From: Proteiniphilum sp. UBA5384
GTDB lineage: Bacteria > Bacteroidota > Bacteroidia > Bacteroidales > Dysgonomonadaceae
Direction: 5' to 3'
DNA: 64,000 bases
Assembly (NCBI RefSeq): GCF_002410825.1
Contig: NZ_DHOS01000052.1
Span: forward strand, 1 to 64,000
In this document: positions 23,885 through 33,638 of the stretch, in pieces
How positions within the stretch are numbered: the stretch's first letter is position 1
Layout: each line of letters begins with the position of its first letter
The notes under the pieces: generated by a model
What the model was told of the DNA's origin: nothing
The model's input: only the letters and a program-made list of their open reading frames with translations
Database searches by the model: none
Made by a program: the position numbers and the translations under genes

Positions 23885-24841
23885 ATGAATTTTGATTTAT
23901 TAAAAAAATATCTTGACGGCAATACATCTCAATCCGAAAGAGAAGAGGTGTTTTGCTGGATAAAATCATCTCCGGAAAACGAAAAAGAATTCAATCATTT
24001 AAGGCGGTTACAGGATATCTCTCTCTGGCGTTTGTCGGGGGAAAAACATATTTTATCGCGCAAAAAGCAAAGGAAGATGATATCTCCGATTTTTTGGGGT
24101 ATTGCAGCTGTTTTTTTAGCAGGAATATTCTTATCGGTTTTTATTTATCATCGTGATTTTTTCGGACAGGACGAAGATATGGCTTTGAAGGATAAGTTTA
24201 TGGGCATGCAGCAGATTGTGGTTCCTGCCGGGCAGTCAGTAAAGCTTCTTTTAGCCGATGGAACGAATGTCTGGCTCAATTCCAAATCGAAATTGGTATT
24301 TCCTTCTACTTTCAATGATAGTCAGCGGGTCGTGCAATTACAGGGTGAAGGTTTTTTTGAAGTAGCCCATGATCCGCAACACCCTTTTATTGTGGAAGTA
24401 GATCGGTATAGTGTGAAAGTTTTGGGGACGGAATTCAACGTGAAGGCTTATAACCCCGATAAGCACTTTGAGACCTCATTGCTGAGTGGAAGTGTAGAAA
24501 TTAACCGGAAAGAATCATCTGAAAACCTGCTTTTAAAACCACAGGAATGTGTCATCATCACAGATAGTGAGGTAAAGCTTACAACAATTGATACAAACAG
24601 TTTCCTTTGGAGGGATGGTATCCTCTCCCTCGATAACAGGAGCATATATGAAATAGCTTCATTATTGGAGCAGTACTACGACACTAAAATCAATATTGCG
24701 GAAGGCAGGACCATGACTCGAAGATATACCGGGAAATTCAGGCTTCAGGATGGAGCCGCTCATATCTTGAAAGTACTTGAATTGCAAAATGATTTTAAGG
24801 TCGGAAATGATACGATAAATAATCTGATCACAATAGAGTAA
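23885..24841 (+). CDS. FecR-type membrane anti-sigma factor
   Basis: 318 residues, intact, unlike the one near 4 kb. N-terminal cytoplasmic sigma-binding part (residues 1-65, LLKKYLDGNTSQSEREEVFCWI), one membrane helix at about 68-90 (ISPIFWGIAAVFLAGIFLSVFIY), the FecR domain with the motif VPAGQSVKLLLADGTNVWLNSKS and VLGTEFNVKAY, and a C-terminal DUF4974-like domain that should meet the STN domain of the receptor in the periplasm. A strong terminator follows 20 bases after the stop, separating it from susC. Confidence 0.92.
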   Translation: MNFDLLKKYLDGNTSQSEREEVFCWIKSSPENEKEFNHLRRLQDISLWRLSGEKHILSRKKQRKMISPIFWGIAAVFLAGIFLSVFIYHRDFFGQDEDMALKDKFMGMQQIVVPAGQSVKLLLADGTNVWLNSKSKLVFPSTFNDSQRVVQLQGEGFFEVAHDPQHPFIVEVDRYSVKVLGTEFNVKAYNPDKHFETSLLSGSVEINRKESSENLLLKPQECVIITDSEVKLTTIDTNSFLWRDGILSLDNRSIYEIASLLEQYYDTKINIAEGRTMTRRYTGKFRLQDGAAHILKVLELQNDFKVGNDTINNLITIE

Positions 24842-24862
24842 ATTGACTATAGAGTGAAGGCA

Positions 24863-24897
24863 AATCAGATAAAATAGCATTTATCTGATTCAATTTT
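24863..24897 (+). terminator. Rho-independent terminator between fecR and susC
   Basis: Perfect 11-base stem AATCAGATAAA (24863-24873) / TTTATCTGATT (24880-24890), six-base loop, followed by a T-rich stretch CAATTTTTT. It ends the sigma-fecR transcript, so susC must have its own promoter. Confidence 0.8.
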
Positions 24898-24944
24898 TTA
24901 CCAATTAAATAACAGTTGCAGTTTAATAATTAAATGGAAAAAGA

Positions 24945-27900
24945 ATGAAGAACATTCAAGAGAGAAAAATGGACTTTTTAATCAGGCCGATATTCGGGGT
25001 TGTATTAAAAAAGCATCTTGTTACACTATGTTTGTTTAGCTTTTTTGCATTCTCTTTGCATGCAAAATCACAGGATGTAAAGGTGAATATACGCATTGCA
25101 AATGAATCGGTACAGAAAGTATTGTCCGAAATCGAGAATCAGACAGACTATTTGTTTGTGTATGATGCCAATGAAGTGAATGTATCCAGAAAAGTTTCTG
25201 TGAATGCCAACGGCAAATCCGTAGAAGAGGTGCTCGCCGACTTGTTCAAGCAGACTGGTATTGTTTCCAGAGTGGAAGGGAACAATATTATTCTTGTAAG
25301 AGGCTCGGCTGCTGCCAAAGCCAATCAACAGTCCAACCGGCCGATTTCCGGAAAGATTGTGGATGAAAACGGTGAAGCCATTATCGGTGCCAACGTTACG
25401 GTTGTAGATAATAGTACCATCGGTACGGTGACGGATATCGACGGTAACTTTTCATTGTTGGTGCCTGAGAATGCTGTCCTGAGGATCACTTATATCGGGT
25501 ATCTTGAGCAAGATATCCCGACCGCAGGAAAGAACTCTTTTAATATTGTGCTGGCGGAAGATGTCACCAAACTCGATGAAGTAGTTGTGATCGGATATGG
25601 CACACGTCAACGTAAGAGCATTACCGGATCTGTCGATCAGGTTGGTTCAGAAGTCTTCGAAAATCGACCGGTAAGTAATGCGGTGACCGCATTACAGGGA
25701 GCTTCGGCCAATCTGATTATTCAGCAAAAGAATATGAATCCTAATGACAATAGCTTGAATATCAATATTCGTGGTGTAAGTACGATGGGAAATAACGATC
25801 CACTGATTGTGATTGATGGATTGATTTCCAGTACAGGGACGTTGAACAACCTCAACCCGAACGATATTGAGAATGTATCAGTGTTGAAGGATGCGGGAAG
25901 TGCGGCGATCTATGGATCGCGTTCTGCCAACGGTGTGGTGCTGATAACTACGAAGAAGGGTTCCTCTATTGGGAAACCGGTAGTTACTTTTAATGGACTG
26001 GTAGGGTATCAAAATCCCCGTATTTTGTTCCAACCGGTAAAGGGTTGGCAAAACGCCATGTATCGCAATGTGGCTGACATGAATGCCGGAAACTCCCCGA
26101 CATTTACACCGGCACAAATCCGGGACTTGTATGATCACCGGAGCGAAGAATACTGGTACTTCGATGAAATTATGCAGAAAGCCTTGCAGCAGGCCTATAA
26201 CTTTACGGTATCGGGAGGTAACAGTGGAACAACCTATATGGTTTCTGCCGGATATTTCAATCAGGGTAGCAACTTTGTCGGTAATTTCGGCCTGGAACGG
26301 TACAATTTCCGTAGTAACCTTACTACCGAATACGGACGGTTCAAACTGACTTCCATCATGGCATATAACCGTAACAGCCAACGGACGGTTGCCGGAGGTA
26401 CAGGAAATGTGATTATCAACTCTTCACGTATCCCGCCCTATTATTATTATAAATTTCAGGAAAACGGGAAGTGGCTGGTTAATAATATTATCGGCGACGA
26501 TAATACGATGGCCTACCTGAAAGATGGTGGTTACGAGAAAAAATCCGAAGACAATTTTATCGGTAGTATGAACCTCGATTTCAAGATTATGGATGGGCTG
26601 ACTGCCAAAGGATTGGCCGGATTGGATCTGACGCAACATCATCGTTTCCGCCGCGACAAGCAAGTACCGCTATATGCATCGGGTGACGCGGCAGAACCGG
26701 GTCCCAGTATTCATTCCAACCGGTTGACGGAAGATTTCAACAACAAAAGGTATACGTTGAGCACACAATTTATGCTTGACTTCGATCGTACTTTTAATGT
26801 GGATCATCATATTACCGCTTTATTAGGTGCATCCAATGAGTCTTATACTTCCAAATCCAGCCGTATCGCATGGAGATATACCGATAAAGACCTGGGATTA
26901 CCCACTACCGATGACAAAGAGCCCGATCCGAATATCTATAACTCGATAGGTACTGATGGTGATGGAAATCCTGCGACCGACGAAACCAGTATTTCCTCTG
27001 TTTTTGGGCGTGCAGGCTATAGTTATATGGACAGGTATTATGCCGATGTGTCGTTTCGTTACGACGGATCATCGAAATTCGCAAAAGACCAGCGCTGGGG
27101 ATTCTTTCCTTCATTTTCGGCCGCATGGCGTTTGAGTGAAGAGAGTTTTATGGATAGTTATAAATCGTCTGTGGGTGATTTGAAATTACGTACTTCTTAT
27201 GGCGTACTGGGTAACCAGAATGTGACCAATTATTCTTATCAGACTGTTTACCAGATGTCCAAAGATAGTTATGTGTTCAATAATGAAGCTGTGCCCGGCA
27301 CCGGTTTTACCGTCGGGAATCCCTTCCTTACATGGGAGAAGGCCGGTACCTTTAATATTGGGGCGGATGCCACTTTCCTGAATAACAGCTTGTATGTGGC
27401 GCTGGATTACTTCAACAAAACCACCTGGGATATCCTTTTGTCGCCTGAAGTGGCTTCTGTTTTCGGTACTACTGCTGCGAAGGAGAATGTGGGTAAAATG
27501 AAAAACCAGGGTTGGGAGGCTACCATATCATATCGGTTAAAGACGGGTGATTTCAATCATAATTTTAATTTGAATATTTCCGATTCGAGGAATAAAGTCA
27601 CCGATTTCGCAGGAAAAGAGCGTATCGATAATAGTGACCAGATGTATAAGCTGATTCGCAAAGGAGAAGCGTTGGGCAGCTATTTCGGATATAAGACCGA
27701 CGGTTATTTCCAGAGTTATGAAGAAATTTCCGACAGTGCCTTGCCAATCGGAGCCTCGGTACAACCGGGTGATGTGAAATATGTGGATATGAACGGAGAT
27801 GGTGTGATCGATGAAAAGGACCGTGTTGTCCTTGGAAATGCTTTTCCGCGTTATACGTTTGGGTTTACCTATGATGTCGCTTATAAGAACTTCGACTTCC

Positions 27901-28376
27901 GAATCTTCCTGCAAGGGGTAGGCAAGCGCGACATGTATGTGCGTGGAGAATTGATAGAACCTTTCCATTCCAATTACTCGTACGCCATTTACCGGCATCA
28001 GCTTGACTATTGGACACCTACCAACCCCGATGCCCGCTGGCCTCGTCTGGTGGCACCCGGATCCATGTCGAGTAACAATAACTGGGGAAAGGCCGGCACC
28101 GATATTTATTTGTTGAACGGTGCATATCTGCGTGTAAAGGATATCCAGTTAGGATATACATTACCAAAGGCACTGACCAGCCGTTATGGGGTACAAAAAC
28201 TGAGGATAAACGTCAATGCACAGAATCCATTGACATTCTCAAAGAACTCATTCATCGACCCCGAATCATCCGAATTCGGAAGCAATATGGGTGGTATCGA
28301 AGGAGTTGGTGCCAATAGCGCCCGTAATTATCCTACATTGGTCTATTATGGATTTGGATTTGATTTAGAATTTTAA
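24945..28376 (+). CDS. SusC-like TonB-dependent outer-membrane receptor with STN domain
   Basis: 1143 residues. Signal segment near residues 23-42, then an STN domain (about 45-115, VKVNIRIANESVQKVLSEI to NNIILVRG) that signals to the FecR anti-sigma protein; a carboxypeptidase-D-regulatory-like domain (about 130-215, ISGKIVDENGEAIIGANV); the SusC signature DEVVVIGYGTRQRKSITGSV; plug domain with VIDGLIS and NDIENVSVLKDAGSAAIYGSRSANGVVLITTKKG; then the 22-strand barrel ending in Phe (GFGFDLEF). It imports oligosaccharides with TonB energy. With the GH76 enzyme four genes on, the ligand is probably an alpha-mannan-derived oligosaccharide. Confidence 0.95.
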   Translation: MKNIQERKMDFLIRPIFGVVLKKHLVTLCLFSFFAFSLHAKSQDVKVNIRIANESVQKVLSEIENQTDYLFVYDANEVNVSRKVSVNANGKSVEEVLADLFKQTGIVSRVEGNNIILVRGSAAAKANQQSNRPISGKIVDENGEAIIGANVTVVDNSTIGTVTDIDGNFSLLVPENAVLRITYIGYLEQDIPTAGKNSFNIVLAEDVTKLDEVVVIGYGTRQRKSITGSVDQVGSEVFENRPVSNAVTALQGASANLIIQQKNMNPNDNSLNINIRGVSTMGNNDPLIVIDGLISSTGTLNNLNPNDIENVSVLKDAGSAAIYGSRSANGVVLITTKKGSSIGKPVVTFNGLVGYQNPRILFQPVKGWQNAMYRNVADMNAGNSPTFTPAQIRDLYDHRSEEYWYFDEIMQKALQQAYNFTVSGGNSGTTYMVSAGYFNQGSNFVGNFGLERYNFRSNLTTEYGRFKLTSIMAYNRNSQRTVAGGTGNVIINSSRIPPYYYYKFQENGKWLVNNIIGDDNTMAYLKDGGYEKKSEDNFIGSMNLDFKIMDGLTAKGLAGLDLTQHHRFRRDKQVPLYASGDAAEPGPSIHSNRLTEDFNNKRYTLSTQFMLDFDRTFNVDHHITALLGASNESYTSKSSRIAWRYTDKDLGLPTTDDKEPDPNIYNSIGTDGDGNPATDETSISSVFGRAGYSYMDRYYADVSFRYDGSSKFAKDQRWGFFPSFSAAWRLSEESFMDSYKSSVGDLKLRTSYGVLGNQNVTNYSYQTVYQMSKDSYVFNNEAVPGTGFTVGNPFLTWEKAGTFNIGADATFLNNSLYVALDYFNKTTWDILLSPEVASVFGTTAAKENVGKMKNQGWEATISYRLKTGDFNHNFNLNISDSRNKVTDFAGKERIDNSDQMYKLIRKGEALGSYFGYKTDGYFQSYEEISDSALPIGASVQPGDVKYVDMNGDGVIDEKDRVVLGNAFPRYTFGFTYDVAYKNFDFRIFLQGVGKRDMYVRGELIEPFHSNYSYAIYRHQLDYWTPTNPDARWPRLVAPGSMSSNNNWGKAGTDIYLLNGAYLRVKDIQLGYTLPKALTSRYGVQKLRINVNAQNPLTFSKNSFIDPESSEFGSNMGGIEGVGANSARNYPTLVYYGFGFDLEF

Positions 28377-28379
28377 AAC

Positions 28380-30014
28380 ATGGATGTTATGAACAACAAG
28401 ATAATAAAATATATATTTTCAGGTATTGTTTGTATGTCATCATTCCTTTTTATTGCCTGCAATGAACTCGATTTGACGCCAACGAACAAGTTTACCGACC
28501 CCACCTACTGGACCTCCACCGAAAAGGCTTCTGCCGTATTGAGCATGGCTTATAGCCAGATGCATGATGCCGGGAAATTTTTCTCCGACGAAAAACTGAC
28601 CGACAACCTTTATCAGGGACGCGGAAATCCCGACGAGAAAATAATTACCTCGGGGCAGGCTGATGCTGCACTTGGATTGTTTCGCGATCGATGGAAAAAT
28701 GCTTTTGAAGGCATTAAAACCTGTCACGTGTTCCTCGAGAACGTGGATCGTGTGCCGGGAATGGACGAGCCATTAAAGACGAGGATGAAGGCTGAAACAC
28801 GGTTTATCCGTGCGTTTATCTTCTTCACCCTCTCCAATCATTACGGCGATGTGCCCCTGTTCGACCATGACGTTACCGTGCAGGAGGCAAACAGCATAGA
28901 GCGGTCTCCAAGGTCTGCCGTACTCGATTTTGTAAGGACAGAGCTGAATGCCATCGTGTCGGACCTCCCCACGAAACAACAATATGGTGCGCAGGATAAT
29001 GGTCGTATCACCAAAGGCGCTGCCATGGTATTGCTTGCACGTACCTACCTGTATGAGAACGATTACCCGAATGTGGCTGCGATTACCGGGAAGATCATGA
29101 ATGGGGATTATGGTACCTATTCCTTGTTTCCGAGTTATGAAGGGTTGTTCCTCCCGGAAAACGAGTACAACCGTGAAGTAATTCTGGATCTGGGTTATAA
29201 GTTGACACTCAGGACATGGGGCGAGTACTACGATGCCATCCCCATTTCAGCCGGTGCGCGGATCAACGGCTTTGCCCCTACCCAGGAACTGGTGGACGAC
29301 TATCTGATGATAAACGGTAAAACCATCAAGGAATCCGGCTCAGGGTATAGTGAAGATGCCCCCTATGTAAACCGCGATCCGCGTTTTGGGCTGACGATCG
29401 TTTACCACGGATATCAATGGAAAAAAGGCGACGGTTCTGTTTCTACCATCTATATTAAACCCGGTACCGGCACCACCGACCAGGAAAAACTGGATGTGTA
29501 TGCCGGACAGGGGCAGAATGCTTCTTCTACCGGATATTACCTGCGTAAATATTTCGATCCCACAGCTCCCGAAGGAAGCATCGCCGCAGGACTGAATATT
29601 ATCCTGATGCGTTATGCCGATGTGCTTCTGATGTACGCCGAAGCCAAGAACGAAATGGGAGAGATGAACGAGACGGTGTGGAACCAGACCATCCGTCCTA
29701 TCCGTGAGCGAGCAGGCTTTACCGATGTTTCCGCGTTGGCTTATCCGGCCGGCGGCAACCTGCAGGATATCATTCGTCGTGAACGCCGTTGTGAACTGGC
29801 GATAGAAGGGTTGAGACTGTTTGACATCCGCCGTTGGAAAACGGCCGAAACGGTATTGAACGGCCGGCCGACTGGTGCCCGTTTCGAAGACAATAATACC
29901 ACCTATATCCGTTTGGAAGAACGTAAATTCAACAGGGAGAGGGATTACCTGTTTGCCATTCCACAGTCGGAACGGGATATCAATAAGAATCTTACCCAAA
30001 ATCCCAATTACTAA
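28380..30014 (+). CDS. SusD/RagB family glycan-binding lipoprotein
   Basis: 544 residues. Lipobox LFIAC near residue 22-26, then NELDLTPTNKFTDPTYWTSTEKASAVLSMAYSQM, the usual SusD N-terminus. TPR-like helices include AETRFIRAFIFFTLSNHYGDVPLF; the C-terminal part has LRLFDIRRWKTAETVLNG and ends AIPQSERDINKNLTQNPNY, the canonical SusD tail. It forms the lid on the SusC barrel at the cell surface. Starts three bases after susC, so co-translated in practice. Confidence 0.95.
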   Translation: MDVMNNKIIKYIFSGIVCMSSFLFIACNELDLTPTNKFTDPTYWTSTEKASAVLSMAYSQMHDAGKFFSDEKLTDNLYQGRGNPDEKIITSGQADAALGLFRDRWKNAFEGIKTCHVFLENVDRVPGMDEPLKTRMKAETRFIRAFIFFTLSNHYGDVPLFDHDVTVQEANSIERSPRSAVLDFVRTELNAIVSDLPTKQQYGAQDNGRITKGAAMVLLARTYLYENDYPNVAAITGKIMNGDYGTYSLFPSYEGLFLPENEYNREVILDLGYKLTLRTWGEYYDAIPISAGARINGFAPTQELVDDYLMINGKTIKESGSGYSEDAPYVNRDPRFGLTIVYHGYQWKKGDGSVSTIYIKPGTGTTDQEKLDVYAGQGQNASSTGYYLRKYFDPTAPEGSIAAGLNIILMRYADVLLMYAEAKNEMGEMNETVWNQTIRPIRERAGFTDVSALAYPAGGNLQDIIRRERRCELAIEGLRLFDIRRWKTAETVLNGRPTGARFEDNNTTYIRLEERKFNRERDYLFAIPQSERDINKNLTQNPNY

Positions 30015-30026
30015 TGATTTAGACAC

Positions 30027-31169
30027 ATGTATATGAAACGAGAAAAAATACAAATCGGTATGATCGGTATGGCACTCATTGCCGCCCTTGTTTTTGCTTT
30101 TGGGGCTTGCAGCAGTGATCTGGATGTAAGACATCTGGGTGTTACAGCTGTGAAAAAATTGTATAACCCCCATGATGATAAGGCTTTGATCCTGAAATCC
30201 ACGGCATCCATGACTTTTTCATGGGAGCCCGCCTATGCGGAAGATGGCAGTGGCGTATTATACGAAGTGGTATTTGACAAGATGGATGGGGACTTCTCCA
30301 ATCCGCTTTATGTGCGGCCTTCCGGTAACAATGGGAGTGAAAACGAAGCGGTTATATCGCATAAGGAACTGAATAGGATTGCTGCCATGGCAGGAATAGA
30401 AGCAGCTCAACAGGGAACATTGAAGTGGACGATATTTTCTTCACGGGGAATTAATCCTGTAAAGGCACTCGAAGAGCGTACCCTCACCCTGATCCGTTTA
30501 GCCGGTTTAGCCAATATTCCCGAACAGCTTTATATCACGGGAGAAGCTACGGAAGTAGGTGACGATTTGTCGAAAGCCTTGATGATGAAGAAAGTGGGAG
30601 ATGATGAATTCGAAATATATACCCAACTCGAAGGGGGGAAGTCATTCAGGTTTGTGAGTGCCAAAACCGGGACGCCACTCGATTTTTCAGTCGATGGGGC
30701 TAAACTGGTAGAGGGCGGGACATCCTCCGTATCCACCACCGGCATATATAAATACAGGCTGGACTTCAGTACCGGATCGTTTGAGACAAAAGAAGTGACA
30801 AAGGTCGTCCTTTTCCTGAACTGGGCGCAACGTGAAATAGAATTGCCTTATAAAGGTTTGGGCGTATGGGAACTTACAGATTATACCATTACCGGTCTTA
30901 CCGGCAGCGATAATTCCGACGATCGTTATAAGTTCCGTATGGAAAGTTCGACAGTCAAGACTGAATGGAGATCAAAGAGTAGCAACGACAGCAAGCCGAC
31001 CGGAAATGCCTCCTATTATTATATGGAGGAAAGGGATAATGTTACCCAATGGACAAATAATGAAATTTGGAAAACTCCTGCTACCGACGGATGGAGTGAC
31101 AAAACATATGACTTTATGTTTTCTCTGAGTACTTCCGGTGAATATACCCATAATTTAGTCATCAAATAA
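30027..31169 (+). CDS. SusE-like surface glycan-binding lipoprotein (first copy)
   Basis: 380 residues. Lipobox FAFGAC (Cys about 28). The N-terminal SusE-type immunoglobulin-like domain reads MTFSWEPAYAEDGSGVLYEVVFDKMDGDFSNPLY; the centre has PEQLYITGEATEVGDDLSKALMMKKVGDDEFEIYTQLEGGKSFRFV, the repeat of starch/mannan-binding SusE/F proteins. It is homologous along its whole length to the next gene. The position after susC-susD and before a GH76 gene resembles yeast-mannan loci of Bacteroides, where such proteins bind alpha-mannan at the surface. Start at 30027 or the ATG at 30033. Confidence 0.85.
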   Translation: MYMKREKIQIGMIGMALIAALVFAFGACSSDLDVRHLGVTAVKKLYNPHDDKALILKSTASMTFSWEPAYAEDGSGVLYEVVFDKMDGDFSNPLYVRPSGNNGSENEAVISHKELNRIAAMAGIEAAQQGTLKWTIFSSRGINPVKALEERTLTLIRLAGLANIPEQLYITGEATEVGDDLSKALMMKKVGDDEFEIYTQLEGGKSFRFVSAKTGTPLDFSVDGAKLVEGGTSSVSTTGIYKYRLDFSTGSFETKEVTKVVLFLNWAQREIELPYKGLGVWELTDYTITGLTGSDNSDDRYKFRMESSTVKTEWRSKSSNDSKPTGNASYYYMEERDNVTQWTNNEIWKTPATDGWSDKTYDFMFSLSTSGEYTHNLVIK

Positions 31170-31179
31170 GAGAAGAAGA

Positions 31180-32322
31180 ATGAGAACACTATTGATAAAA
31201 ATAACATTTGTGATCGTTTCACTGTTGGCTTTTTCGGCATGTAACGATAAGATGGGCGAAACCGATTCGCGGTTGGCGCCGGTAAACGAATTGATTGAAC
31301 CACTCAATGAGAGGGATATCGTGTTAAACCCCTCCGCTTCGGCTGACCTCTATTTTGAATGGGAATATGCCGATCTGTCTGTCGGGGGTACTTCTATTTA
31401 TTATGTCGCCTTTGACAAGGTTGACGGCGACTTCTCTAATCCGGTCTACACGGTGAAAGCAGATAATAACGGGATTTATAATCATGCGACCATTCCCCAC
31501 TCCCAAATCAACAAGATTGCCGGCATGATGGAGATACAACCAATGGAAAAAGGCTCATTCAAATGGACAGTTTTTTCCTCCAAAGGAACTCACACGGTAA
31601 AATCGCCGCAGGAGCATGCAATTACCATCACACGTCTGGCAGGGCTTGAAGACCCGTTAGATTTGTATATTACGGGGGCCGGTTCAGAAGCCGGGCCCGA
31701 TATATCGAACGCCCGGAAGATGACTTCGCTCGGATCAGCATCCTACGAAATATATATGAAATTAAAAGCGGATGAGCCATTCTATTTTGTCGAGTCCAGA
31801 GACGGTACCCCCCTGGTATTTTCCATCTCTGCGGAAGACCATGTAAAAGAAAGAGGCACTTCTACAGTTAGTGAAGAAGGGGTATACCGTATTGTTATCG
31901 ATTTTAATACTACCACGGCCACCCTCTCCCTTGTCACCAAGATCGGATTCTTTTTCAGTCCGTCCAATGAGATTCTGTTTGAACTGCCTTATGTGGGTAA
32001 TGGTATATTCAAGGCCACACAACAAACCGTCACTTTTAAACAAGAAGGATGGGGCAGGGATGAACGGTATAAATTCAGGATGTTTGTCAAAGAAGACAGA
32101 GGTAACGGGGATGAAAAAGAACTCGAATGGGGCACGCTTAATCAGACTGACTCGCGCCCCGATGAGGATAGTCCCGAATCTTATTACTACCTGCAACTCC
32201 TGGCTAATCCCAATCAGTGGGATAATATATGGAAGCTGATGGGTGATTTTGATGGCGTTCCTGCCGATTATGCCGTCTATCTCACGGCTGATAAACCTTA
32301 TACGCATTCTATCAGTAAATAA
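31180..32322 (+). CDS. SusE-like surface glycan-binding lipoprotein (second copy)
   Basis: 380 residues, same length as the preceding paralogue. Lipobox AFSAC (Cys about 21). Shared segments include DLYFEWEYADLSVGGTSIYYVAFDKVDGDFSNPVY, GSFKWTVFSSKGTHTVKSPQEHAITITRLAGL and DLYITGAGSEAGPDISNARKM. Clear tandem duplication with strong divergence in the C-terminal half, so the two probably bind different parts of the same glycan. Ten bases separate it from the first copy and eleven from the GH76 gene. Confidence 0.85.
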   Translation: MRTLLIKITFVIVSLLAFSACNDKMGETDSRLAPVNELIEPLNERDIVLNPSASADLYFEWEYADLSVGGTSIYYVAFDKVDGDFSNPVYTVKADNNGIYNHATIPHSQINKIAGMMEIQPMEKGSFKWTVFSSKGTHTVKSPQEHAITITRLAGLEDPLDLYITGAGSEAGPDISNARKMTSLGSASYEIYMKLKADEPFYFVESRDGTPLVFSISAEDHVKERGTSTVSEEGVYRIVIDFNTTTATLSLVTKIGFFFSPSNEILFELPYVGNGIFKATQQTVTFKQEGWGRDERYKFRMFVKEDRGNGDEKELEWGTLNQTDSRPDEDSPESYYYLQLLANPNQWDNIWKLMGDFDGVPADYAVYLTADKPYTHSISK

Positions 32323-32333
32323 ACAGCATTGAA

Positions 32334-33458
32334 ATGAAAAAAATATTTTATATCGTATTACTCTCTTTGATTGTTCTCTCGTGCGAGAAAGAGGATGGGC
32401 CCGTCAACAACGGCTCCGGCGGTCTCAATGTCAATTGGGCCGCCGCCGCCGACAGTAGTGCTACGGCACTCACAAATTCTTTCTGGAATGCCGGAGGCAA
32501 ATATTTCAACTACGACAGCAACGGCAAGACCGACTTTCACTATTGGCCACAGGCACATGCGTTGGATGTATTGGTCGATGCCTACCTTCGTACCGGCGAC
32601 AACGCCTACAAGAACTATTTCGACCAATGGTTCGAAGGGGTGAAGATCAAGAACGGCAATACCTTCGACAACCATTTCTATGACGACATGGAGTGGATTG
32701 GCCTTGCCATGCTGCGGGCGTATGATGCCACCAAGGATGATAAATTCAAGGCTGCCGCCATCGAGATATGGGGGTATATTAAAACCGGCTGGTCGGATGC
32801 TGCCGGGGGAGGTATTTTCTGGAACAAGGAGCGGAAAGGAAAGAACGCCTGTTCCAACGGACCCGCCTGTATCCTTGCCGCACGTTTATACCAGCGCTTC
32901 GGCAACGAAGAAGACAAGGAATGGGCGTTAAAAATCTATGATTGGGAGAAGTCGGTACTTTTCAACTCCAATACCGGTGCTGTGTATGACAATATCGATA
33001 TCACTTCCGGCGACATTCAAAAAGATTGGGTGTTCACCTATAACCAGGGAACCTTTATCGGTTCGGCGATAGAATTGCACCGGATCATGGGTGAGAGGGC
33101 ATACCTGAACGATGCTGTGCGTGCTGCCAATTACACTATTGGCTCATTGGTCAGCAATTCCATCCTGAAAAGTGAAGGAACCGGTGATGGCGGGTTGTTC
33201 AAGGGAATCTTTATCCGTTATTTCACCGAATTAATCCAACAGGAGCGTCTGGACAAGGGAGATCGGCGGCGTTATATCCAGTTCATGAAATACAATGGCG
33301 AAACCCTGTGGTTGCAAGGTACTGCCAAACCGGCCGTATTGTTTGGCCCGGATTGGAGGAGCAAGCCTGCCTCCCTCACCGGCCTGACCGAACAGTTGAG
33401 CGGTAACATGCTAATTGAAGCCATGGCATTGCTTGAGAAAGGCGAATACCTGCAATAA
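32334..33458 (+). CDS. GH76 family endo-alpha-1,6-mannanase lipoprotein
   Basis: 374 residues. Lipobox IVLSC (Cys about 17), so probably surface-exposed. The (alpha/alpha)6 barrel starts with ADSSATALTNSFWNAGGKYFNYDSNGKTDFHYWPQAHALDVLVDAY; the catalytic Asp pair of GH76 is in NHFYDDMEWIGLAMLRAYD (about residues 118-122). GGGIFWNKERKGKNACSNGPACILAARLY and NQGTFIGSAIELHR are further conserved segments. It hydrolyses alpha-1,6-mannosidic backbones such as fungal mannan. It is the only glycosidase in the locus, so side chains must be removed by enzymes encoded elsewhere or be absent from the substrate. Confidence 0.92.
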   Translation: MKKIFYIVLLSLIVLSCEKEDGPVNNGSGGLNVNWAAAADSSATALTNSFWNAGGKYFNYDSNGKTDFHYWPQAHALDVLVDAYLRTGDNAYKNYFDQWFEGVKIKNGNTFDNHFYDDMEWIGLAMLRAYDATKDDKFKAAAIEIWGYIKTGWSDAAGGGIFWNKERKGKNACSNGPACILAARLYQRFGNEEDKEWALKIYDWEKSVLFNSNTGAVYDNIDITSGDIQKDWVFTYNQGTFIGSAIELHRIMGERAYLNDAVRAANYTIGSLVSNSILKSEGTGDGGLFKGIFIRYFTELIQQERLDKGDRRRYIQFMKYNGETLWLQGTAKPAVLFGPDWRSKPASLTGLTEQLSGNMLIEAMALLEKGEYLQ

Positions 33459-33496
33459 ATAAGAAGGATCCCCCTTTCAAAAGGGATAATTTATGT

Positions 33497-33534
33497 TATA
33501 AAGGGAAATCCCGGCCAGGGGGTTTCCCTTTATA
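33497..33534 (+). terminator. Hairpin terminator after the GH76 gene
   Basis: Twelve-base perfect stem TATAAAGGGAAA / TTTCCCTTTATA, extended by about four G-C/G-T pairs to the loop. It lies 39 bases after the GH76 stop and marks the end of the locus. The T-run after it is poor, so it may also act in the other direction. Confidence 0.65.
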
Positions 33535-33638
33535 TGTCATCGGGTATTTTTCAAATCACCGGATAATTTGGTTGAGTAAAATGAGAATGTTATAGTTGTA
33601 CAACTATAATGCACTTTGAATCATTAAAGTTCATGACG

